From CAYRVX01 sp964642165 (GTDB lineage: Bacteria; Planctomycetota; Phycisphaerae; SM23-33): a stretch of 22,945 bases of DNA. The stretch lies in assembly GCA_964642165.1 (NCBI GenBank), contig CAZXOC010000097.1, positions 1 to 22,945 on the forward strand. Direction: 5' to 3'. Numbering within the stretch: position 1 is the first letter of the stretch; every line of letters starts with the position of its first letter. Position numbers and translations under genes: made by a program. Shown piece by piece: positions 17,770 through 22,945 of this stretch. Below the pieces are notes generated by a model. That model ran no database searches, was not told the origin of the DNA, and saw only the letters and a list, made by a program, of their open reading frames with translations.

Positions 17770-17815
17770 CCCGCCATGCCAGGAACCGCGTGCGTCCGGC
17801 ACGGCCGGGCGGGCG

Positions 17816-18595
17816 TCAGATCTGCGAACAGGGCGCGGGCTTCAGGAAGATGTTCGTGATGTCGGAGACGGTGTCCTTGTACTGCGGATCGCTTTTGAGC
17901 TTCTTCCAGTCCGGGTGCTTCAGGAACTTGCCCCAGGCGACCTTGCGGGCCTCGTCGTCGTCGAAGACGAGCATGTAGGTCAGGTTGGGGACCTTCGTGC
18001 CGACGAGGGCCTCGCCGAAGAAGACCGGGTTCATGTCGCAGAGGCGGAAGACGCCCAGCTCGCCGCCGGTGTTGAACATCTCGATCTTCTTCTGCCCCTT
18101 CTTGAGGCTGTGGCTCTCGTAGATGCGGAGCTGGAAGATGCGGGAGTCCTTGCGGCTGTGCAGCTCGACCTTCGGCACGCCGTCGAAGGCCAGCAGCAGC
18201 GAGCTTTCGACGCGCCGGTAGAGCGGGTCGGACATCGGCAGGTCCAGCCAGGCGGCGCCGTCCCTCGCGAACTTCGCATCCGCCAGCAGCCGGGCCGTGC
18301 ACGTCACGACGGACTCCGCCGAGCCGTGCGGCAGCAGCACGTACAGGCCCAGCTCGCCCTCCTTGGCCGGCCGGAACACGCCGACCGGCGAGATGCCGAT
18401 GCGCCCCAGGGCGGGGACCATGGCCTTGGCGAGGAACTCCTCGAGCCGCTTCTGCTGCGCCTCGGAGCCGACGCGGTACACGCGCAGCTCCAGGAGCTGC
18501 TTCTTCGGCCTCACCGCCTCCATGCCGCGCGCCAGCCGGGCCAGCGGAGCCGCGCCCGCCAGACAGGATGCCGCCAGGAAGTCTCGTCTTCGCAT
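17816..18595 (-). CDS. Tat-type exported protein with two NIPSNAP domains
   Basis: The 259-aa product starts at ATG 18595 with AGGAG 7 nt upstream. Residues 2-5 (RRRD) followed by FLAASCLAGAAPLARLA give a Tat-like signal. Two NIPSNAP-type ferredoxin-like (dimeric alpha/beta-barrel) modules follow. The first is ~33-145, starting LLELRVYRVGSEAQQKRLEEF with VPALGRIGISPVGVFRP. The second is ~150-250, starting RIFQLRIYESHSLKKGQKKIEMF with NPVFFGEALVG and YMLVFDDDEARKVAW. The repeated start 'L-R-Y-S' and the later 'F-D' block show the pairing. NIPSNAP proteins have no settled biochemical function; in planctomycetes exported copies often sit next to Gfo/Idh/MocA and DUF1080 genes. It is the first gene of the eight-gene minus-strand run, 84 bp before the propeller gene and divergent from the GH129-like gene. 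Confidence 0.85.
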   Translation of the reverse strand: MRRRDFLAASCLAGAAPLARLARGMEAVRPKKQLLELRVYRVGSEAQQKRLEEFLAKAMVPALGRIGISPVGVFRPAKEGELGLYVLLPHGSAESVVTCTARLLADAKFARDGAAWLDLPMSDPLYRRVESSLLLAFDGVPKVELHSRKDSRIFQLRIYESHSLKKGQKKIEMFNTGGELGVFRLCDMNPVFFGEALVGTKVPNLTYMLVFDDDEARKVAWGKFLKHPDWKKLKSDPQYKDTVSDITNIFLKPAPCSQI

Positions 18596-18695
18596 GATCG
18601 TCTCCTACGGAAGGGTCCTTCGTTGGCGGGGGCAGTGTACCGCCTTTACTCCGCCATGGGCACTGGGGATCATGGGGAAAAGGAGCTCGACTGCC
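18596..18695. promoter_or_regulatory. Divergent intergenic region, presumed promoters for the operon and the GH129-like gene
   Basis: These 100 bp separate two divergent start codons, so both promoters should lie here. A weak candidate for the plus strand is TTGGCG (18623-18628) with TTTACT (18645-18650) at 16-bp spacing. On the minus strand TACACT, read from about 18640 to 18635, is a possible -10. No strong operator dyad is visible. The NIPSNAP ribosome site (AGGAG) and the plus-strand AAAAGGAG (18678-18685) mark the two ends. Confidence 0.4.
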
Positions 18696-21059
18696 ATGAA
18701 GAGACGCTCTGCCGGATGGCTGTTGGCGGCGGCGCTGCTGGTCGGGAATGTCTCCGCGGGGGCGGCGGACGAACCGCTGGCGGGCTTCCAGGGCCTGTGG
18801 ACGCGCCAGCCGAACGCCGGGAAGGTCGCCGTCGACGCCGACGTCCGCCCGCCGGGCGAGGGGAAGGGGCCGTCGATCCGCGTGGAGCACCGCGGCGCAA
18901 GGGACTGGTGCCTCACGTCGCGACAGCGCCTGAAGGTCGCCGAGGGCGACATCCTGGAGCTGGGGGCCCACCTGCGGCTCCGCGGCGAGGGCGGCGCGGG
19001 CATCAGCCTCGTGACGTACGACGCCGGCGGCAAGGTCGTCGAGTGGATGTACGGCACGGCGCCGGCGCGGAAGGGGCCGGACTGGCACCGCGCGGGCGGC
19101 CGGGTCATCATCCCGCGCGGCGTCGCGGCCGTCGTGCCCCGGCTGGTCGGCCAGGGCCCGGCGACAGTCTGGATGCAGCAGTTCCACTGCCGGCGAACGG
19201 GGAGCATGCGGGACATGATCGACAGGAACCTGCCCGAGCGCGTGACGGCCGCCAACGACGCGATCTCCCTGACCTTCCACACGAAGGGCGCCACGCTGGA
19301 GGTGACCGACCGCCGCGCGAAGCGGACCTGGCGGCAGCGGTCGCTCGGCGGGGTGATCGTCCTGAAGTGCGCGGAGGTCGAAGGCGGCCTGGACGCCAGG
19401 CTGCTCCACACGGCCAACGCGCTGGAGGTGGACCTGAAGCTGCGCCTGGACGGCGGCAAGCCCGAGTGCACGCTGTCGCTCCTCGCCGAGGGCCCGCTCG
19501 ATCGGGCGGTGGCGTTCCCCAACCCGTTCGTGACGAAGGCGGGCACGTACCTCGTCGTGCCGATGAACGAGGGCATCTCGTACCCGGTGGAGGACAAGTC
19601 GATCCGGACCTTCCGGCTGGTCGCCTACGGCGGGCACGGCATCTGCATGGCGTTCTGGGGCGTCACCGACGCCGCGGCCGGGCACATGGCCATCCTCGAG
19701 ACCCCCGACGACGCGGCCATTCGCCTGCGCCGCAGCGACGGCCTGCTGTGCGTCGCGCCGGAGTGGGACCCGCAGATGGGGCGCTTCGGGCACGAGCGCC
19801 GGATCCGCTACGTCTTCTTCGACCGCGGCGGGCACGTGGCGATGTGCAAGCGCTACCGGGCGCACGCCCGGCGGATCGGCCGCCTCAAGACGCTCGCCGA
19901 GAAGCGCAAGGCAGTCCCCGCCGTCGACCGGCTCGTCGGGGCGGTCAACGTCTGGTGCTGGGACCGCGACCCGCTGGGCATGGTCAAGGAGATGCAGGCC
20001 GCCGGCATCGAGCGGATCCTGTGGAGCCGCCGTGGGCGCCCGGAGGCGATCCAGGCCATGAACGACCTGCCCGGCGTGCTGACCAGCCGCTACGACATCT
20101 ACCAGGACGTGATGGACCCGGCGAACTTCAAGTACCTTCGCGGCGTGCACCCGGACTGGCCCACGGAGGCCTGGCCGGACGACCTGATGACGGACGCCCG
20201 GGGCGAGTGGCGTCGCGGTTGGCAGGTGACGTGCACCGACGGGCGGCGGCGCCCCTGCGGCGTCCTGTGCGACAAGCTCGCGCCGAAGTACGCCCGGAAG
20301 CGCGTCCCGGCCGAGTTGAAGACCCACCCGTACCGCTGCCGATTCATCGACACCACCACGGCCTCGCCGTGGCGCGAGTGCTACCACCGCGACCATCGCA
20401 TGACACGCTCCGACAGCCGCGTGTGGAAGATGAAGCTGCTGGGGCTCATGTCCGGCACGTTCAAGCTCGTCACGGGCAGCGAGACGGGCCACGACGCCGC
20501 CGTGCCCTACGTGCACTACTTCGAGGGGATGCTGAGCCTGGGCCCGTACCGCGTGCCCGAGGCCGGCCGGCGGATGGGCGTGATCCTGCAGGACGTGCCC
20601 GAGCGCGTCGCGAAGTTCCAAGTTGGCCACCGCTATCGCCTTCCGCTGTGGGAGCTGGTCTACCACGACTGCGTGGTGGCGCAGTGGTACTGGGGCGACT
20701 ACAACAACAAGCTGCCCGCGCTGTGGCTCAAGCGGGACCTGTTCAACGCCCTGTACGGCACGCCGCCGATGTTCATGTTCCGCCGCGACTTCTGGCGGCA
20801 GCACAAGGCGCGATTCGTCCGGAGCTACCGGACGGCCTGCCCCGTCGCCCGCGCGACCGGCTACGCCGAGATGACCGATCATCGCTTCCTCACCCCCGAC
20901 CGCGACGTGCAGCAAACGCGCTTCGCCAACGGCACCACCGTCACCGTCAACTTCGGCGACAAGCCGTACCGGCGCAACGGCATGCACGTGGCCCCGATGG
21001 AATCCGAAGTCACATCCGACCGGGGAGCTGACCTCCGCACATTGCGGCACGAGAGATGA
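18696..21059 (+). CDS. Secreted GH129/GH101-like glycosidase (probable alpha-N-acetylgalactosaminidase-type)
   Basis: The 787-aa product starts at ATG 18696, 10 nt after AAAAGGAG, with a signal peptide (residues 1-24: WLLAAALLVGNVSAGA). An in-frame ATG at 18672 lies 24 bp upstream and lacks a good ribosome site. Residues ~30-165 look like a beta-sandwich. Residues ~180-390 match the N-terminal beta-domain of GH129/GH101-related proteins (YLVVPMNEGISYPVED; LVAYGGHGICMAFWG). A barrel of ~400-690 follows, with RYDIYQDVMDP (465-475), FIDTTTASPWRECYH (550-564) and VTGSETGHDAAVPYVHYFEG (592-611). By analogy D552 and E596 are candidate nucleophile and acid/base. Family members cleave alpha-GalNAc of mucin-type O-glycans, but close relatives are uncharacterised, so the specificity is inferred. 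The C-terminal end after VTVNFGD is not family-like and may have been altered near the following spacer. Confidence 0.72.
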   Translation: MKRRSAGWLLAAALLVGNVSAGAADEPLAGFQGLWTRQPNAGKVAVDADVRPPGEGKGPSIRVEHRGARDWCLTSRQRLKVAEGDILELGAHLRLRGEGGAGISLVTYDAGGKVVEWMYGTAPARKGPDWHRAGGRVIIPRGVAAVVPRLVGQGPATVWMQQFHCRRTGSMRDMIDRNLPERVTAANDAISLTFHTKGATLEVTDRRAKRTWRQRSLGGVIVLKCAEVEGGLDARLLHTANALEVDLKLRLDGGKPECTLSLLAEGPLDRAVAFPNPFVTKAGTYLVVPMNEGISYPVEDKSIRTFRLVAYGGHGICMAFWGVTDAAAGHMAILETPDDAAIRLRRSDGLLCVAPEWDPQMGRFGHERRIRYVFFDRGGHVAMCKRYRAHARRIGRLKTLAEKRKAVPAVDRLVGAVNVWCWDRDPLGMVKEMQAAGIERILWSRRGRPEAIQAMNDLPGVLTSRYDIYQDVMDPANFKYLRGVHPDWPTEAWPDDLMTDARGEWRRGWQVTCTDGRRRPCGVLCDKLAPKYARKRVPAELKTHPYRCRFIDTTTASPWRECYHRDHRMTRSDSRVWKMKLLGLMSGTFKLVTGSETGHDAAVPYVHYFEGMLSLGPYRVPEAGRRMGVILQDVPERVAKFQVGHRYRLPLWELVYHDCVVAQWYWGDYNNKLPALWLKRDLFNALYGTPPMFMFRRDFWRQHKARFVRSYRTACPVARATGYAEMTDHRFLTPDRDVQQTRFANGTTVTVNFGDKPYRRNGMHVAPMESEVTSDRGADLRTLRHER

Positions 21060-21374
21060 ACAGGCTCGTATCCCGTCACTTCCGCCCATGGCGCACAGGA
21101 GTCTGGCGGGGCTCGGGCGGCGCGGGGAAATCCTATCCATTTGATGGGCGGATTGTACAGTGCCCCGATTCCTGTACAAAATAAGTCATTACTCATAAAG
21201 GGCCTATGAAGAAACGGGGGCCGGGTTGCTTTGTGAAACCTACACAAAAGAAACACCATCGGCCAAGCGGGATTGGGCGCCTCGGCCCGGAGTCTTGGCG
21301 GACGGCGGGGGCCGGGCGGATCGACGGGGGGTCGGTCATCCCTTGGGACGTGGGCGGAAGTCGGGGTCGGCCTT
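21060..21374. other. Gene-free, locally AT-richer spacer of 315 bp
   Basis: No credible gene is present. Around 21130-21260 the sequence is visibly richer in A and T than the coding DNA on either side. It contains an 8-bp dyad (21153-21179) and a small hairpin TTTGTG/CACAAA (21230-21235 and 21243-21248). A short plus-strand frame at 21206 and a minus-strand frame at 21259 show no recognisable protein. The region lies between the convergent GH129-like gene and the DUF1080 remnant. Confidence 0.6.
21153..21179. repeat. Inverted repeat TTGTACAG-N11-CTGTACAA
   Basis: The 8-bp arms are perfect (21153-21160 and 21172-21179) with an 11-bp spacer, followed by the A/T-rich AAATAAG. It could be an operator for a dimeric regulator, a weak bidirectional terminator between the convergent genes, or an insertion-sequence scar. 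The sequence alone does not decide. Confidence 0.45.
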
Positions 21375-21683
21375 CTAGCGGGTGGGCCGTCTGCCCTTGG
21401 CTCCCGCGCCGCCGGCGGGCTGCGGCTTGCCCTTCTGCGGCTTGAGCTCCTTGAGCCGGATGTCCTTGTACCAGGCCTCGTTGGCCGCCCCGGAGTGGAT
21501 CTGCAGGCCGATGAGCCCCGTCCGGGCCAGGGGCGTTTGGAGGACCTTCGGGTCCTTCTCGACGTAGTCGACGGTCCTCCTCCCGTTGAGCCAGAGCTGG
21601 ATCCGCGGGCCTACACAGCGGATGCGGTAGTCGTTCCATTCGCCGCGCTTGACGAGCCCGGCCTGGAGCTTCCTGTCCGGCCC
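21375..21683 (-). pseudogene. C-terminal stub of a DUF1080 (3-keto-disaccharide hydrolase/LamG-like) protein
   Basis: Reading the minus strand, the last ~103 residues of a DUF1080 protein are intact: KRGEWNDYRIRC, then GPRIQLWLNGRRTVDYVE, then LARTGLIGLQIHSG and WYKDIRLKEL, with a basic Gly/Pro/Lys tail before the TAG at 21375. DUF1080 domains are usually ~180-200 residues, so the N-terminal half and signal peptide are missing. Upstream of about 21683 the DNA changes to plus-strand transposase-like coding sequence and no DUF1080 start is found, so the gene is broken. DUF1080 proteins include hydrolases of 3-keto-glucosides, which fits the oxidoreductase operon nearby. The exact break may be off by some bases. 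Confidence 0.7.
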
Positions 21684-21842
21684 CGCGAGCACGGCTACAG
21701 CACGGAGCTTTGGACGCTGGCGCGGGTGGCGGAGGTGATCGCCGTGATGTTCGGCGTCGAGTGCCACCGCAGCGCGGTCTGGCACATCCTGCGGGCGACG
21801 AGCTGGAGTTGCCGGAAGCCCCGGCGCCGGCCGCGCCGCAAT
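21684..21842 (+). mobile_element. IS630-type transposase fragment (winged-helix DNA-binding part)
   Basis: About 53 residues in one plus-strand frame match the N-terminal winged-helix region of IS630-family transposases: GYSTELWTLARVAEVI, then FGVECHRSAVWHILR and SWSCRKPRRR. No Met start, upstream helix-turn-helix or DDE catalytic domain is present, and the frame ends in TGA at 21870-21872 after unrelated residues. It is therefore a decayed internal piece lying between the DUF1080 stub and the blaI operator region. No terminal inverted repeats or target duplication are evident. Confidence 0.65.
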
Positions 21843-21844
21843 GA

Positions 21845-21893
21845 TACGAGTGGGATCGTACTTATTGCCTGACCGTATACGGAACCACTCGTA
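21845..21893 (+). promoter_or_regulatory. Two TACG-N8-CGTA dyads upstream of the BlaI-type gene, probable operator
   Basis: Dyad 1 is TACG-AGTGGGAT-CGTA (21845-21860) and dyad 2 is TACG-GAACCACT-CGTA (21878-21893). Their starts are 33 bp apart, about three helical turns. Between them lies a perfect 10-bp palindrome CCGTATACGG (21873-21882), which supplies the left arm of dyad 2. The spacers are partly complementary (AGTGG versus CCACT), so the outer arms TACGAGTGG and CCACTCGTA also form a 9-bp inverted repeat. BlaI/MecI-family dimers bind dyads built from TACA/TGTA-like half-sites, so autoregulation by the adjacent gene product is a natural reading. I cannot place -35/-10 boxes with confidence. 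Confidence 0.5.
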
Positions 21894-21927
21894 CTTCTGG
21901 CCGTCCAAGGTGCAAAGGAGACGGAAT

Positions 21928-22314
21928 ATGGCCGGCAAGTCGAAGCCTCGGCCAACGGATTCGGAACTCGCGGTATTGGGGGTACTGTGGGAATCCGGCC
22001 CGAGCACCGTTCGACAGGTCCATGACGCACTCGGCACCGATCGGGGCGTCCGGTACACCACCACGCTGAAGACCATGCAGGTGATGGTCGAGAAGGGGCT
22101 GCTCCATCGCGACGTGAGCCGACGTTCACACGTATACCGTTCGGCCATCGACGAGAGCAGGGCCCGGCGCCGGCTGGTGCGGGAGCTGGCCGGCCGGGTG
22201 TTCGGCGGCTCCACGCGCAAGTTGATCCTTCACGCCCTGTCGGCCGGGGGAGTGTCGGCCCGGGAAGTCCGAGAGATCACGAAGGTGCTGACCGAGCATG
22301 GAGACAAGCAATGA
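21928..22314 (+). CDS. BlaI/MecI/CopY-family transcriptional repressor
   Basis: The 128-aa winged-helix repressor starts at ATG 21928 with AAAGGAG (21914-21920) at 7-nt spacing. The family pattern is complete: PTDSELAVLGVLWESGPSTV (9-28), RQVHDAL (29-35), YTTTLKTMQVMVEKGLL (43-59) for the recognition helix and wing, SHVYRSAID (67-75), then a C-terminal dimerisation helix region. Such repressors bind operator dyads as dimers and are normally inactivated by cleavage by a membrane M56 (BlaR1-type) peptidase encoded next to them. Here the next gene overlaps by 4 bp (ATGA) but does not show a peptidase domain. Codon use is slightly less GC-biased than in the sugar operon. The target regulon is unknown; the two upstream dyads suggest autoregulation. 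Confidence 0.93.
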   Translation: MAGKSKPRPTDSELAVLGVLWESGPSTVRQVHDALGTDRGVRYTTTLKTMQVMVEKGLLHRDVSRRSHVYRSAIDESRARRRLVRELAGRVFGGSTRKLILHALSAGGVSAREVREITKVLTEHGDKQ

Positions 22315-22945
22315 TAGGGATGGAACAGGTACTCAGCCGGCCGTGGTCACAGCGGCCCGGCCGGTCGCCGGTGCACTTCCTTTGGCAGGGGCTGGCCGGC
22401 GCTGTCATCGTGGCGTCCCTGGCCGTCGCCGGACTGATCGTCTGTGGCCACGCGGTCGCGACCGCGGCCGAGTCCGCAAACCGGACGGCCACGCAACCCG
22501 CAGGGAACGCATCGGCAGAACAGCGACTCCATCGGCTGTGGGTTGCTCTTGGCTCCGCCGACCCGAGGGAGGCAGGCCGGGCCCGGAAGGCAATGGTGAC
22601 GCTGGGGGATCGGGCCGTGGAGTTCGTTGCCGGGCGTTTCGAGCCGGAACCGGCGGACGCGGGTCGCGTTCAGCAGCTTGTCACGAAGTTGGACGATGCC
22701 AACTACGCCGTCCGCAGGAAGGCCCACGACGAGTTGATGCAGCTCGGGCGCGCAGCCTTGCCGGCATTGAAGGGAGCCTTGAGCCGGCCGAAGCTCTCAG
22801 CGGAAACCCGTGCCCGGATTGAGGTCGTGGTGAAGGGCTGGACGCGGCCCGCCCCCGGGAGTGACCGGGCCAGGCGTTTCGAGGGGGCGGTGCAGGTGCT
22901 CGCCGAGATCGGGACGGCAAAGGCCGCGGGTCTGCTGGAGCGCCT
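22311..22945 (+). CDS. Membrane-anchored protein with M56-like N-terminus and planctomycete HEAT-like repeats, 3'-truncated by window edge
   Basis: The ATG at 22311 overlaps the blaI stop codon (ATGA), with GGAGA just upstream, so the two genes are translationally coupled. At least 211 residues are open to the end of the window. Residues 11-25 (PWSQRPGRSPVHFLW) and one membrane segment (~26-48, GLAGAVIVASLAVAGLIV) resemble the beginning of BlaR1/M56 peptidases ('...WTLVHFLWQG...'). An Ala/Thr/Asn linker follows. Residues ~70-112 and ~120-211 look like the planctomycete alpha-helical repeat often found after WD40 domains: LWVALGSADPREAGRARKAM, VTKLDDANYAVRRKAHDEL, then QLGRAALPALKGAL and AVQVLAEIGTAKA. 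No HExxH zinc motif is present in the visible part. The missing 3' end may add WD40 or other domains. A role in sensing or in controlling the repressor is inference from position only. Confidence 0.72.
   Translation, partial: MIGMEQVLSRPWSQRPGRSPVHFLWQGLAGAVIVASLAVAGLIVCGHAVATAAESANRTATQPAGNASAEQRLHRLWVALGSADPREAGRARKAMVTLGDRAVEFVAGRFEPEPADAGRVQQLVTKLDDANYAVRRKAHDELMQLGRAALPALKGALSRPKLSAETRARIEVVVKGWTRPAPGSDRARRFEGAVQVLAEIGTAKAAGLLER

Noticed and set aside
14177..21031. Very long plus-strand open frame (over 2200 codons) opposite the propeller and NIPSNAP genes
   Set aside because: Its composition is Arg/Gly/Ala/Pro/Val-rich with no recognisable domain. It lies antisense to, or out of frame with, well-supported genes. 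Such frames are expected opposite GC-rich coding DNA where stop codons are rare.
17733..21179. Long minus-strand open frame opposite the GH129-like gene
   Set aside because: It has low-complexity His/Arg/Ala-rich sequence with no domain signs, while the plus strand carries a signal peptide, ribosome site and glycosidase motifs.
21184..21374. Small open frames in the AT-richer spacer on both strands
   Set aside because: No recognisable protein, no convincing ribosome site and no family pattern. Treated as non-coding.
1..22945. tRNA, rRNA, CRISPR, phage, toxin-antitoxin or defence genes
   Set aside because: I looked through the intergenic stretches and frames and found no cloverleaf-like sequence, spaced repeats or motifs of such systems. 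BlaI with its partner is the only regulatory pair seen.

Overview
The window is about 23 kb of very GC-rich bacterial DNA packed with secreted carbohydrate-active proteins. It most likely comes from the Planctomycetota (Phycisphaerae- or Pirellula-like, probably a metagenomic genome). The reasons are a large LamG/PQQ-propeller protein of planctomycete type, Tat- and Sec-exported Gfo/Idh/MocA and DUF6807 proteins, a DUF1080 remnant, and a membrane protein carrying the alpha-helical repeat that planctomycetes often attach to WD40 proteins. I see no rRNA, tRNA, CRISPR array or complete mobile element.

Layout. (1) Bases 2-5867, plus strand: the end of a GH42-like beta-galactosidase, a DUF4091/GH123-like secreted protein, and a GH29 alpha-L-fucosidase with a C-terminal F5/8-type C domain and its own promoter-like sequence. 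(2) Bases 5827-18595, minus strand: eight tightly spaced genes that look like one operon. In transcription order they encode a Tat-type double-NIPSNAP protein, a 1180-residue LamG/PQQ propeller with an embedded methyltransferase-like fold, a secreted protein with an internally duplicated domain, a DUF6807 protein, a Tat-exported Gfo/Idh/MocA oxidoreductase, a cytoplasmic Gfo/Idh/MocA oxidoreductase, a secreted alpha/beta-hydrolase-like protein and a sugar isomerase/epimerase-type TIM barrel. (3) Bases 18696-21059, plus strand: a GH129/GH101-like glycosidase divergent from the operon. (4) Bases 21060-22945: a lower-GC spacer, the C-terminal stub of a DUF1080 gene, a fragment of an IS630-type transposase, and a BlaI-type repressor gene overlapping an unusual partner gene that runs off the window.

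How it may work (inference). The glycosidases would release fucose, galactose and N-acetylhexosamine from a complex, possibly mucin-like glycan. The operon pairs an exported with a cytoplasmic sugar dehydrogenase-like protein and a sugar isomerase, and DUF1080 (3-keto-disaccharide hydrolase family) lies nearby. This suggests oxidative (keto-glycoside) processing of sugars. No transporter, sulfatase or local regulator for this locus lies in the window.

Most unusual points: the methyltransferase-like domain inside an exported propeller protein; the duplicated 'FFVP...GVP..L......W.DP' domain; the BlaI partner, which keeps a BlaR1/M56-like first membrane segment followed by HEAT-like repeats in place of a peptidase; two TACG-N8-CGTA dyads in front of blaI; and the IS630/DUF1080 junction.
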